Shown here in pieces: positions 32,859 to 40,720 of a stretch of DNA of 64,000 bases (position 1 is its first letter; each line of letters starts with the position of its first letter). The DNA is taken from positions 1 to 64,000 of the forward strand of contig NZ_JARUXE010000026.1 of assembly GCF_030433895.1 (NCBI RefSeq), read 5' to 3'. The translations under genes were made by a program, and so were the position numbers. The DNA comes from Arthrobacter sp. PsM3. GTDB taxonomy: Bacteria; Actinomycetota; Actinomycetes; Actinomycetales; Micrococcaceae. Under the pieces are notes generated by a model. That model worked only from the letters and a program-made list of their open reading frames with translations, did no database searches and was not told the DNA's origin.

Positions 32859-34079
32859 CTACTGGAAGTCAGCCAGCCAGAGGTCCGGGCCGAAGACTTC
32901 GTACTGGATGTCTTTGGCCGGCACGCCGCTGGCCACCAGCGCGCTCCGGACGGACTTCAGGAACGGCAGCGGACCGCAGAGGTAGTACTCGGCGTCGTCG
33001 GGAAGCTCCACGGCCCCGACGTCCATAAAGCCGGAGAACTCGGATCCCACCGCAGCCGCGCCAGCGGCGGGTTCCGAGGAAGGATTGAGGAACCAGGCCT
33101 TCAGCGACCCGTCCGTCAACGCGGCCAGATCCTCCCGGACCTGCCCCCGGAGCGGGAACGATGCCTCGCTGTCATCGGCATGCAGCAGTATCACCTGGCG
33201 CTGGGAGCCGGACTTGACGAGGTGCGAGAGCATGCCGGCCATCGGGGTGATCCCGATCCCCGCGCTTGCCAGCACCAGGGGCCGGTCCGTGTACTCCAGC
33301 ACCACATCGCCGAAGGGCGCCGAGAGCACCACCTCATCGCCCACCTGGATCTCGTTGTGCAGCAGATTGGACATCTCGCCGTCGGGAGTCTCGAGGCCGT
33401 GGACGCGCTTGACCGCGAACTGCCGGTGCTGCCCGTCGTCGGCCTTTGTGAGGCTGTATTGCCTGGGCTGGTGGACGCCGTCGTGCATGGGCATCTTGAT
33501 GGTGACGTACTGCCCGGGCAGGGACGGCTTGACCTCGCGGTCGTCCATCCGCTCGACCACGAACCTGACGACGTCGTCCGTCTCCTGGACCTTCTCGGCC
33601 ACCCGCCAGGTCCGCCAGATCGTTTCCGGGGTGAGGTGCACGGCGTTGTAGAGCCCACGTTCCTTGTTGATGAGCATGTTTGCCATCAGCCAGTAGACCT
33701 CGTCCCAGGCCGCGGCGACGACGGGCGTGACGGCATCGCCGAGCACATCCACGATGGCCCACATCAGGTGGTCATGGACCACCTGGTACTGCTCCGGGCT
33801 CAACCCAAGCGAGACGTGCTTGTGCGCAACCCGCGACAGGAGGTGGTCCGGCACCTGGTCCACGTTGTCCACGAGCAGCCCGGCGAACGCCGCAATGGAA
33901 CCGGCGAGGGCTTGCTGCTGGCGCCCGTCCGCCTGATTCCCCCGGTTGAAGAGGCCATCCAGCAGGTCCGGCCGCGCCTCGAACATGTGTTTGTAGAAGC
34001 GCTTGGCGATCTCCTCGATGTTCTCGCCGACGACGGGCAGCGTTGCCTTGATGACGGGGAGTGAGGTGTCTGAGAGCAT
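32859..34079 (-). CDS. hmp: Flavohemoglobin nitric oxide dioxygenase Hmp
   Basis: Hmp oxidises nitric oxide to nitrate using O2 and NADH. The 406-residue protein has an N-terminal globin with Tyr29 (B10, KRFYKHMF) and the proximal histidine at KH88 (VAHKHVSLGL). The reductase module follows, with RQYSLTKA for FAD binding, GIGITPMAGMLSHL for NAD binding, and the YEVFGPDL C-terminal stretch. Cytoplasmic, protects from nitrosative stress. Regulation by an NsrR-like repressor is common elsewhere; here a dyad lies upstream (34179-34211) but no regulator gene is adjacent. Confidence 0.95.
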   Translation of the reverse strand: MLSDTSLPVIKATLPVVGENIEEIAKRFYKHMFEARPDLLDGLFNRGNQADGRQQQALAGSIAAFAGLLVDNVDQVPDHLLSRVAHKHVSLGLSPEQYQVVHDHLMWAIVDVLGDAVTPVVAAAWDEVYWLMANMLINKERGLYNAVHLTPETIWRTWRVAEKVQETDDVVRFVVERMDDREVKPSLPGQYVTIKMPMHDGVHQPRQYSLTKADDGQHRQFAVKRVHGLETPDGEMSNLLHNEIQVGDEVVLSAPFGDVVLEYTDRPLVLASAGIGITPMAGMLSHLVKSGSQRQVILLHADDSEASFPLRGQVREDLAALTDGSLKAWFLNPSSEPAAGAAAVGSEFSGFMDVGAVELPDDAEYYLCGPLPFLKSVRSALVASGVPAKDIQYEVFGPDLWLADFQ

Positions 34080-34449
34080 GGTGGATCCCTTCCGGTGTGA
34101 CCGGTCATACCCAGTGATGTCGGGCGAATCAGCACTTCCAAGCTAACAGTCCGGGCACGGGGCCTTCCGGGTCCATCGGCCCTACACCAACCGGGTGCAT
34201 CGGTGTAGGGCGCGCCGCTCAAGTTTGCCGCGCGGGGCGGAAAAGCCCGGGCGGAAAACCCGGGGCAGAAAACCCGGGGTCGCCGGAACGCGCGGGATCA
34301 CCGGAAAACCCGAGTTCGCCGGAGGCCTGCGCCGCCGCCGTATGGTTACAGCCTCCCCGAAGCTCTTGGGCCCACCCGGTGGTTTCGCCCGGCCCGGGCC
34401 GGTGGGCGAACCCGGCCCTCGCCCGGCCCGGGCCGGCCCCCGGTGCAGC
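34080..34449. other. Intergenic region upstream of hmp with short repeats
   Basis: This 370-bp region lies between hmp and the hotdog gene. It contains a 10-bp dyad (34179-34211), three or four copies of a GGCGGAAAACCCGG-like unit (near 34237, 34251, 34264, 34298) and two copies of CGCCCGGCCCGGGCCGG (34386-34402, 34420-34436), each holding a perfect 14-bp palindrome. No gene is supported. The last pair is close to the 3' end of the hotdog gene and may affect termination. Confidence 0.6.
34179..34211 (-). promoter_or_regulatory. Dyad upstream of hmp
   Basis: GCCCTACACC (34179-34188) and GGTGTAGGGC (34202-34211) are exact reverse complements around a 13-nt centre, 100-132 nt before the hmp start. 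It could be an operator or an RNA hairpin in the leader; the sequence does not decide. Confidence 0.35.
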
Positions 34450-34866
34450 TCAGGCCTTGCGGTCCAGCAGAAGGTTGGTGATCCGCAGGGTGCAGAGCCG
34501 CTCGCCGGCCGCATTGTTGATCAGCACCTCGTGGGTGGTGACGGTGCCGCCGAGATGGATGGGCGTCGCCGTGATCGTGATCAGGCCCTCGCGAGCGGAC
34601 TTGTGGTGGGTGGCGGAGACATCCACGCCGACCGCGGTCTTGCCCAGGGTGCTGGCGTGGATGACCGCTGCCCAGGAGCCCACAGCCTCCCCGACCGCCA
34701 GCGAGGCGCCGCCGTGCAGCAGCCCGAACGACTGCCGGTTGCCCTCCACCGGCATGGTCGCCACCACGCGTTCCACGGATTCCTCGATGATCTTGACGCC
34801 CATTTTTTCGTCGAGTTCGCCGAGGGTGATCTTCCACAGCTCGGCATTCCGGGGCTCGGGCGTCAT
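34450..34866 (-). CDS. Hotdog-fold thioesterase (PaaI/MenI-like)
   Basis: This is a 138-residue single hotdog domain. NRQSFGLLHGGASLAVGEAVGSWAA, read as FGLLHGGASLAVGEAVGSW, holds the HGG active-site motif with the catalytic Glu, and GVDVSATHHKSAREGLI is the second conserved strand. Such enzymes hydrolyse aromatic acyl-CoA thioesters such as hydroxyphenylacetyl-CoA or 1,4-dihydroxynaphthoyl-CoA. GAGGAG lies 6 nt before the ATG, which sets the start. It is divergent from paaZ and shares the intergenic operator, so it is probably part of the phenylacetate regulon. The true substrate is not certain. Confidence 0.83.
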   Translation of the reverse strand: MTPEPRNAELWKITLGELDEKMGVKIIEESVERVVATMPVEGNRQSFGLLHGGASLAVGEAVGSWAAVIHASTLGKTAVGVDVSATHHKSAREGLITITATPIHLGGTVTTHEVLINNAAGERLCTLRITNLLLDRKA

Positions 34867-34961
34867 AACGTCTCCTCTTTGGCCGGAAAGCCAAGGGCTC
34901 AGGCCGATCAGTGCCCCCGCAGCTAGTGTGCGGCAGGCCTCATTCATGTACTGTAGACATA

Positions 34962-34983
34962 TTACCGAACGGACGGTCAGTAA
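34962..34983. promoter_or_regulatory. Candidate PaaR operator between paaZ and the hotdog gene
   Basis: Half-sites TTACCGAACG and CGGTCAGTAA with a 2-bp centre (8 of 10 symmetric). The inner pattern ACCG-N2-CG-N2-CGGT matches the dyad reported for PaaR of Corynebacterium glutamicum as I recall it. It sits 45 nt before the paaZ ATG and 95 nt before the divergent thioesterase. Confidence 0.65.
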
Positions 34984-35028
34984 TGCTGGCCGTGTTGATC
35001 TTGCCCCTGTTGGAAGGACCCGTCAACG

Positions 35029-37140
35029 ATGACCACCACTGCAACTGCTCCGGAACCCACAGTAGACACTGTCGAGATTGTTCCCAGCTTCATCCGGGAT
35101 TCCTGGTGGACTCCCGACGCCGGCTCCGCAGCCGGCGCGGCTTCCGTCCTAGACGCCAGCACCGGTGAACTCCTCGCCAAGGTGAGCACCGAGGGACTGG
35201 ACCTCGCCGCCGTCGTGGATTACGGACGCACCACCGGCCAGGCGGAACTCGGGAAACTGACCTTCCACCAGCGCGCACTCAAGCTCAAGGAGCTCGCGCA
35301 GTACCTGAACGGCCGCCGCGACGAGTTCTACGCGCTCTCCGCCCAGACCGGCGCCACCAAGATCGACTCGATGGTCGACATCGACGGCGGCATCGGCGTG
35401 CTCTTCACCTTCGGCTCCAAAGGCCGGCGCGAACTCCCCAATGCCCAGGTGATCGTGGACGGCCCGATGGAGGTGCTGTCCAAGGACGGTTCCTTCGCCG
35501 GCGAGCACATCTACACCCGCATCCCGGGCGTCGCCGTGCAGATCAATGCGTTCAACTTCCCGGTGTGGGGCATGCTCGAGAAGCTGGCCCCCGCGTTCAT
35601 CGCCGGAGTCCCCACAATCGTCAAGCCCGCCACCCCCACCGGCTACGTCACCGCCGCCGTGGTCAAGGCGATCATCGAATCCGGCATCCTGCCCAAGGGT
35701 TCGCTGCAGCTGATTTCCGGCTCGGTCCGCACCATCCTGGACCACCTCGACTACCGCGACATCGTGGCGTTCACAGGCTCCGCCTCCACCGCCAACACAC
35801 TCAAGTCCCACGTCAACGTGGTCAAGGGCGGGGTCCGCTTCACCTCCGAAACCGACTCCCTGAACGCCTCGATCCTGGGCCCGGACGCCGTCAAGGGCAC
35901 CCCGGAATTCGACGCCTTCATCAAGTCCCTCGTCACCGAGATGACCGCCAAGGCCGGCCAGAAGTGCACCTCGATCCGCCGGGCCATCGTGCCGCAGGAG
36001 CTGGTGCAGGACGTCATCGCCGCCGTCGGGGAGCGGATCCAGGAACGCATCGTCCTCGGTGACCCGCGCGCCGAAGGCGTCAACATGGGCGCGCTGGCTT
36101 CCCTCGAGCAGCTCGCCGACGTGCGTGCCGCCGTCCAGTCCATGCTCGACGCCGGCGGCGAACTCGCCTACGGCACGCTCGATTCGCCGAGGGTCACCAG
36201 CGCGGACGGCACGGTCGGCGTCGTCGCGGACGGCGCGTTCATGTCGCCCGTGCTGCTGAGCTGGGCGGATCCGGAAGCCGAAGAGGTCCACTCGCTGGAA
36301 GCCTTCGGGCCGGTCTCCTCGGTGATCGGCTACACGGACCTGGCCGACGCCGTCCGCCTCGCCGCCCGCGGCGGCGGCTCGCTCGTCGCCTCAGTCTGCA
36401 CCAACGACCCCGACGTCGCGCGCGAACTCGTCACCGGCATCGCTGCCCACCACGGCCGGGTGCACATGCTCAACCGCGAGGACGCGCGCAGCTCCACCGG
36501 CCACGGTTCACCGGTTCCGCACCTGGTCCACGGCGGCCCGGGCCGCGCCGGCGGCGGCGAGGAACTCGGCGGCATCCGCTCCGTCCTGCACCACATGCAG
36601 CGCACCGCCATCCAGGGCTCACCGAACATGCTGACCGCCGTCACGGGCGTCTGGCACACCGGCGCCGACCGCAACTTCACGCTCGAGACCGAAGGCCAGC
36701 ACCCGTTCCGGAAGCACCTGAGCACCCTGCACATCGGTGACGCGATCCGCTCCGGGCTGCGCGAAGTCACCCTGGACGAGATCACGAAGTTCGCCAACTC
36801 CACGGGCGACACCTTCTACGCCCACACCAACGCGGAGGCCGCCGCGGCCAACCCGTTCTTCCCGGGCATCGTGGCACACGGCTACCTGCTGCTGGCCTGG
36901 GGCGCCGGGCTGTTCGTGGAGCCCGCGCCGGGCCCCGTGCTGGCCAACTACGGCCTGGAAAGCCTGCGCTTCATCACTCCGGTGGCCGCGGGCGACTCCA
37001 TCCGTGTCACCCTCACCGCCAAGAAGATCACCCCGCGCGAGACCGACGAGTACGGCGAGGTGGCCTGGGACGCCGTCCTGACCAACCAGAACGACGAAAT
37101 CGTAGCCACTTACGACGTCCTCACCCTCGTGGAGAAATAG
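35029..37140 (+). CDS. paaZ: Bifunctional oxepin-CoA hydrolase / 3-oxo-5,6-dehydrosuberyl-CoA semialdehyde dehydrogenase PaaZ
   Basis: PaaZ opens the oxepin-CoA ring and oxidises the resulting aldehyde in aerobic phenylacetate degradation. The 703-residue protein has an N-terminal aldehyde dehydrogenase domain (to about residue 520) with Glu274 (FTSETDSLN) and Cys313 (GQKCTSIRR). A C-terminal MaoC-like (R)-hydratase domain has TGDTFYAHTN (catalytic Asp and His) and FFPGIVAHGYLLL. The length is close to that of E. coli PaaZ. It is unlinked here to paaA-E but has the PaaR-type dyad directly upstream. Both catalytic sites look intact, so dead-end oxepin products should not accumulate. Confidence 0.94.
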   Translation: MTTTATAPEPTVDTVEIVPSFIRDSWWTPDAGSAAGAASVLDASTGELLAKVSTEGLDLAAVVDYGRTTGQAELGKLTFHQRALKLKELAQYLNGRRDEFYALSAQTGATKIDSMVDIDGGIGVLFTFGSKGRRELPNAQVIVDGPMEVLSKDGSFAGEHIYTRIPGVAVQINAFNFPVWGMLEKLAPAFIAGVPTIVKPATPTGYVTAAVVKAIIESGILPKGSLQLISGSVRTILDHLDYRDIVAFTGSASTANTLKSHVNVVKGGVRFTSETDSLNASILGPDAVKGTPEFDAFIKSLVTEMTAKAGQKCTSIRRAIVPQELVQDVIAAVGERIQERIVLGDPRAEGVNMGALASLEQLADVRAAVQSMLDAGGELAYGTLDSPRVTSADGTVGVVADGAFMSPVLLSWADPEAEEVHSLEAFGPVSSVIGYTDLADAVRLAARGGGSLVASVCTNDPDVARELVTGIAAHHGRVHMLNREDARSSTGHGSPVPHLVHGGPGRAGGGEELGGIRSVLHHMQRTAIQGSPNMLTAVTGVWHTGADRNFTLETEGQHPFRKHLSTLHIGDAIRSGLREVTLDEITKFANSTGDTFYAHTNAEAAAANPFFPGIVAHGYLLLAWGAGLFVEPAPGPVLANYGLESLRFITPVAAGDSIRVTLTAKKITPRETDEYGEVAWDAVLTNQNDEIVATYDVLTLVEK

Positions 37141-37220
37141 CCGGGCCCGGCGCCACCGACGCCGAGCCACCGCCGCCGAGCCACCGCCGCGTCGTCTCCG
37201 GGCGGCGGCGCACCCAACCG

Positions 37221-37279
37221 CCGAGGTGAGATTTCGCGCCCATTGTCCCCGCGGACATGGGCGCGAAATCTCACCTCGG
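37221..37279. repeat. Long near-perfect hairpin, GCGCCCAT core
   Basis: The left arm 37221-37248 (CCGAGGTGAGATTTCGCGCC, then CATTGTCC) pairs with the right arm 37253-37279 apart from one bulged base. It lies between paaZ and the VOC gene. It shares the GCGCCCAT core with the hairpin at 16493-16555 but not the outer sequence. It may act as a factor-dependent stop for paaZ, although no T-run follows. Confidence 0.75.
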
Positions 37280-37345
37280 CGCGTATATTCTCCTGCTCTT
37301 TCCGCCCCGCACCGGCGTAAAATTCTTCTCGTAGGAGGTGGCGAA

Positions 37346-37753
37346 ATGACCCTAGTTCTAAACAAAGCCACAACGGTCCTGCCAGTAGATGATGTGGAGC
37401 GTGCCCACCGCTTCTATGCAGAGGCTCTGGGTCTCCCGCACCGTGGAGTGGCAGACGACGGAAGCGACCTATTCGGCAGCGAAGGCGGCCCCATGCTGCA
37501 GTTGATGCCTGTCAGGGACGGAAAGCATTCCGAGCACACGGCCCTGAGTTTTGAAGTCTCCGAGATCGAGCGGACCGTCCAGGAGATGGAGTCCAAGGGC
37601 ATCCAGTTCCAGGACTACGACCTGCCGGATCTCAAGACCGAGAACCACATATGTACAACGGATTCGGAAAAGTGCGCCTGGTTCATGGACACCGAGCACA
37701 ACATCCTCTGCGTCCACGAGAACGTCACCACGGCGGCCGATTACCAACTCTGA
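37346..37753 (+). CDS. VOC family (glyoxalase-like) protein
   Basis: This 135-residue protein begins ATTVLPVDDVERAHRFYAEAL (read TTVLPVDDVERAHRFYAEAL), a classical VOC module. It continues with LGLPHRGV, GPMLQLMPVRD and WFMDTEHNILCVHE, where the last Glu is the usual metal-site position. AGGAGG lies 7-8 nt before the ATG, a strong ribosome site which also fixes the start. The function is unknown; candidates are lactoylglutathione-lyase-like or antibiotic-binding proteins. A terminator follows at 37786-37820. Confidence 0.85.
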   Translation: MTLVLNKATTVLPVDDVERAHRFYAEALGLPHRGVADDGSDLFGSEGGPMLQLMPVRDGKHSEHTALSFEVSEIERTVQEMESKGIQFQDYDLPDLKTENHICTTDSEKCAWFMDTEHNILCVHENVTTAADYQL

Positions 37754-38058
37754 CCAACAGCATTTCACCCAATACACCCGAGGGGAACAGCGTCCCGGCC
37801 TGCCGGGGCGCTGTTCTTTTGTCCGGGAAAGCCGCCGCTGCCGCAACCGCCGTCGGCCGCCGCCGTCGGCCTGGGCAGCGCACAGGACCCCCGGCCCTGC
37901 GCCGGCCGCCGTCGTCGGCCGGGCGGGGGCACATTGGCGCGGAAACGCCGGTATTCGTCGGCGGCAGGGGGGCTGCGGCCGCCAAAGTGCCCCCGGACCG
38001 CTCGGGCGGGAACTGTGCCGCGGCATAGACGCGGGGGGCGTGCGTGAGGAAGGCAAGG
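37754..38058. other. Intergenic region between VOC gene and Asp23 cluster
   Basis: This 305-bp region lies between convergent genes. Apart from the terminator at 37786-37820 it holds GC-rich sequence with scattered GCCGCCG runs. Long open frames cross it on both strands, but they are compositionally random and lack ribosome sites, so nothing else is called. Confidence 0.55.
37786..37820 (+). terminator. Rho-independent terminator after the VOC gene
   Basis: AACAGCGTCCC and GGGGCGCTGTT form an 11-bp stem with a G-T wobble and an 8-nt loop, followed by CTTTT. Confidence 0.85.
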
Positions 38059-38226
38059 TTATGGTTCCCGGCGGTCTTCATTGGGGTCCTGGGCCCCGTC
38101 CGCGGACTGCCTTTCGTCTCGTACGCGTTTATCACCTCGGCGCCGGCCAAAAGACATCAGCGCGGACAGGACCGCCAGGACGACGACGATTCCCGCGATG
38201 ATCAGGATGAGCTGAACCGGTTCCAT
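38059..38226 (-). CDS. Small single-pass membrane protein
   Basis: This 55-residue protein (MEPVQLILIIAGIVVVLAVL then SALMSFGRRRGDKRVRDE) has one N-terminal transmembrane helix and a strongly charged cytoplasmic tail. AAGAGG lies 8 nt before the ATG. It is the last gene of the minus-strand Asp23/sigma transcription unit, 156 nt after the Asp23 gene. Its position suggests a part in the envelope system, for example an anchor or a small regulator, but there is no direct evidence. Confidence 0.55.
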   Translation of the reverse strand: MEPVQLILIIAGIVVVLAVLSALMSFGRRRGDKRVRDERQSADGAQDPNEDRREP

Positions 38227-38382
38227 TGTGGTGCCTCTTCCCTTTGTAATCCTTGCCAGCGGCCCCCTGCCGCCCTGCTGGCTTTGTATCCAAGGTGGCG
38301 GCCGGCCCGGCGCTGTTGGTCTCCCCTGGCGTGGGCGCATGCTGCGCGACCCGGTCGTGCGCAGCCGGTGAACGCAGCCGGG

Positions 38383-38778
38383 TCAGAGCATCGTTGCGCC
38401 GCGGTGGGGCTCTATGGCGCGGATGGTGACGTCGACTGTGCCGGGGGTGAGGCCGGTGTGGCTGATGGTTTCACGCACGCGTTCTTGAACCGTTTCGGCG
38501 ACGTGGAGGGCCGTGTAGGCGATGTCGGTGGCGATATCGAGGTGGACGCGTGCCGTTCCGTCGCTGATTGTCACCGTGACGCCGTTGTGCCGGTAGGTGC
38601 CGTCTTGGCTGCCGGGATTGCCGAGGTGTTGCAGGGCGGCGGGACCGAGCCGGGCCAGGAAGCCTTGGATCGTGGGTTCAAGCCTGAGGACCCCGGGTGT
38701 TTCCAGTGCGGTGCGCGTGGCGATGGAAGCGATGAGCCGGCTGGTGATGATGGAGCCTTGGATGGATTGGTCAGACAT
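38383..38778 (-). CDS. Asp23/Gls24-like envelope stress protein
   Basis: This 131-residue protein contains the alternating pattern of Asp23/Gls24 domains: GVTVTISDGTARVHLDIATD (split as VTVTISDG and ARVHLDIATDIAYTALHVAE), then VQERVRETISHTGL and TVDVTIRAIEP. In Staphylococcus, Asp23 sits under the membrane, held by AmaP, and responds to cell-wall stress. Its start overlaps the end of the anti-sigma/Asp23 fusion gene by 8 bp. It is one of four Asp23-like proteins in this cluster. Confidence 0.8.
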   Translation of the reverse strand: MSDQSIQGSIITSRLIASIATRTALETPGVLRLEPTIQGFLARLGPAALQHLGNPGSQDGTYRHNGVTVTISDGTARVHLDIATDIAYTALHVAETVQERVRETISHTGLTPGTVDVTIRAIEPHRGATML

Positions 38779-39385
38779 CGTAAAGGTCCTCAACAGTGAT
38801 GTTGACGGTTCCGGCGCCGATACCGACGCCGGCCGGAAGCGCGTTGCTGATCTCGCGCCGCAGCGACTCCATTGTTCGGGGGATGACGATGCCAGGGGCG
38901 GCGGCAACCCGGAGATTAACGATGAGGCGAGGACCGGCAGTGGTGGCGGTACCGGTGGTGGCGGAGGCGTGGTCTTCACCGGCGGGGCTGGCCGCGGCTG
39001 AGCGTATTTCGACGCGGCAGCGTCGTGAGTGGACGCCCGGGATCGCTGCTGCCGCGAACCGGATGAGGGAGCGCAGGGCCTGTTCAGTGATCTCCGTGGT
39101 GCCGTTGTCCGCGCTGCGCAGGAGGATTTTGCTGCCACGGCGGACTTCAGCGCGAGCCACGCCCATGATGGCGTTCTTGATCGCGGGACGGGGTTTCAGC
39201 GCGGGATTATGAAGATCGCTTTCGCGCAGTAAACGGGTTGCTTCACGGAGTCCCTGCAACCGGGTTCTGGCAGTTTGGCAGTGTTCGCAATGTTCTTCGT
39301 GTGCCGTGGGCGGCCGGTCGGTGGTGGCCCAGATGCGGTCGATGCTACGGCCGCAGCCGAGCCGGGGGATGTCATCTAGCGCCAT
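38771..39385 (-). CDS. Zinc anti-sigma-like domain fused to an Asp23-like domain
   Basis: This 204-residue protein has a ZAS anti-sigma zinc motif at the N-terminus: His29-x3-Cys33-x2-Cys36 in AHEEHCEHC, preceded by Cys11. This is the pattern of zinc anti-sigma factors of ECF sigma factors. After about residue 75 come two segments of Asp23/Gls24 type (EITEQALRSLIRFAAAAIPGV, read as ITEQALRSLIRFAAAAIPGV, and PRLIVNLRVAAAPGIVIP, ending TVNITVEDLYDV). There is no transmembrane helix. The gene overlaps the 3' end of the ECF sigma gene by 10 bp, as sigma/anti-sigma pairs normally do. It should therefore bind the sigma factor and could sense the state of the Asp23 layer. The fusion is inferred, not known from a named family. 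Confidence 0.75.
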   Translation of the reverse strand: MALDDIPRLGCGRSIDRIWATTDRPPTAHEEHCEHCQTARTRLQGLREATRLLRESDLHNPALKPRPAIKNAIMGVARAEVRRGSKILLRSADNGTTEITEQALRSLIRFAAAAIPGVHSRRCRVEIRSAAASPAGEDHASATTGTATTAGPRLIVNLRVAAAPGIVIPRTMESLRREISNALPAGVGIGAGTVNITVEDLYDV

Positions 39386-39972
39386 TGGCTCATCCCTTCT
39401 GCTATCTGGTGCCGTGCCCGGGCGAGTGTGCCGCGTACCGCCGTGGGGCTGATCTTCAGTGTGACACCAATCTCGGCGTAACTGCGTCCGTGCATTTCCC
39501 GCAGCAGCCAGCAGGCCCGCTGTGCCGGGGGAAGCGTGTTCAGGACAGCGGTCAGGCCATCCTGTTCGGCGGACCATTCAGCTTCATGGGCCGGATCCGA
39601 AATGGCCGACACCGCGAGTACGCCGGCTTGGGCAATGGTGTCCATATCTTCCGGCCGGATGCAGTTCTCGGCATGGGCGGACCGCCTGCGCAGCAGGTCC
39701 AGGCATTTGTTCGTCGCCAGCCGGTAGATCCAGCCACCGAAAGCATCGACATCAGCGAGCATGGGCAGGCCGCGCCAGCTCGTTGTCAAGGTCTCCTGCA
39801 CGATGTCTTCGGCTTCGCCGTGGTCGTTGAGCATCCGGTACGCCAACCGAAAGAGTCTGTACTGATAGGTGAGGACCAGGTGTTCGAATGCTGCCAGGTC
39901 GCCGTCCTGGGCCCGCGCGACGATGCTCCCTTCGTCGGGGTCCGGTTCGAAGCCGGGGCCATGATCACCCAT
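39376..39972 (-). CDS. ECF-type RNA polymerase sigma factor
   Basis: This 198-residue sigma factor has region 2 (DLAAFEHLVLTYQYRLFRLAYRMLNDHGEAEDIVQETL, here from FEHLVLTYQYRLFRLAYRML to AEDIVQETL) and the WIYRLATNKCLDLLRRR segment. Region 4 is the LPPAQRACWLLREMHGRSYAEI stretch, read as LPPAQRACWLLREMHGRSY, with a helix-turn-helix at AEIGVTLKISPTAVRGTLARAR. It overlaps the downstream ZAS-Asp23 gene and is divergent from the asp23-amaP operon, which is the obvious target. The -35/-10 it reads cannot be fixed from one region. Confidence 0.92.
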   Translation of the reverse strand: MGDHGPGFEPDPDEGSIVARAQDGDLAAFEHLVLTYQYRLFRLAYRMLNDHGEAEDIVQETLTTSWRGLPMLADVDAFGGWIYRLATNKCLDLLRRRSAHAENCIRPEDMDTIAQAGVLAVSAISDPAHEAEWSAEQDGLTAVLNTLPPAQRACWLLREMHGRSYAEIGVTLKISPTAVRGTLARARHQIAEGMSQWR

Positions 39973-40087
39973 GCGCTGTCCATCCCGTCCGGTGGCATAC
40001 CGGTGTCTGGCCCCAATATGCCACAGCCGGCCAACGCGGGGAACCGTGCCGAGGTTCCGTTGCCCAGTAAGGGAAAAAAATCTGCGC

Positions 40088-40099
40088 CGTCACGTGACG
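40088..40099. promoter_or_regulatory. Perfect palindrome in the divergent Asp23 promoter region
   Basis: CGTCACGTGACG is a perfect 12-bp palindrome midway between the ECF sigma gene and the plus-strand Asp23 operon. A second dyad, GGAACC/GGTTCC, lies at about 40040-40058. Either may be a regulator site or part of an ECF promoter (GGAAC is a common ECF -35 element). Confidence 0.4.
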
Positions 40100-40164
40100 A
40101 TTTCTGTCGGGTTTCGTCTTTATCGGTGTAAGCACGTTCACCACTCCACGAGGAGATGTTTTCC

Positions 40165-40668
40165 ATGACAGAGACACCCAGAACCCCCGGAGCTGCCAGC
40201 GGCGTCATGGCCTCACCTGAGGAGCAGACGCACGGCGGCGCGCTGGAACAAGTGAAGGCGAGGGACGCACTGCACACCGACCGCGGCGACACCACGATCG
40301 AGGAAACCGTAGTGCAGAAGCTGGCCGGCATTGCCACCCGCGAGGTTCCCGGCGTGTATGCCATGGGCAGTGCAGGCCGGCGGGCGTTCAGCGCACTGAC
40401 CGAACGCATTCCCGGTTCCCAGACCAATGTCAGCGGCGGCGTCAGCGTGGAAAAGGGCGAACGCCAGACAGCCATCGATGTCTCCATCGTCGTCGACTAC
40501 GGGTTCTCCGTTGTGGAGGTCAGCCAGGCCATCCGCCGCAACATCATTCAGTCCGTTGAGCGCGCCACCGGGCTGGAAGTGCTCGAAGTGAACATCAATG
40601 TCACCGATGTCCACCTGCCCGACGAGGAACACGACGACCAGCAAGTCCAGAAGACCCAACTGCAGTAA
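40165..40668 (+). CDS. Asp23/Gls24 family envelope stress protein
   Basis: This 167-residue full-length Asp23 protein has TTIEETVVQKLAGIATREVPGV (read as IEETVVQKLAGIATREVPGV), GGVSVEKGERQTAIDVSIVV, DYGFSVVEVSQAIRRNIIQS and VLEVNINVTDVHLP, all conserved in the family. The ATG at 40165 is chosen because GAGGAG lies 9 nt upstream; an ATG nine bases earlier has no room for a ribosome site. It is the first gene of the plus-strand operon with DUF2273, a second Asp23, DUF6286 and AmaP proteins. Confidence 0.92.
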   Translation: MTETPRTPGAASGVMASPEEQTHGGALEQVKARDALHTDRGDTTIEETVVQKLAGIATREVPGVYAMGSAGRRAFSALTERIPGSQTNVSGGVSVEKGERQTAIDVSIVVDYGFSVVEVSQAIRRNIIQSVERATGLEVLEVNINVTDVHLPDEEHDDQQVQKTQLQ

Positions 40669-40720
40669 CCACCCGTCACAGAATCCTCCGCCAAGGGGAA
40701 CGGGACGATGAGGAAAAAGG

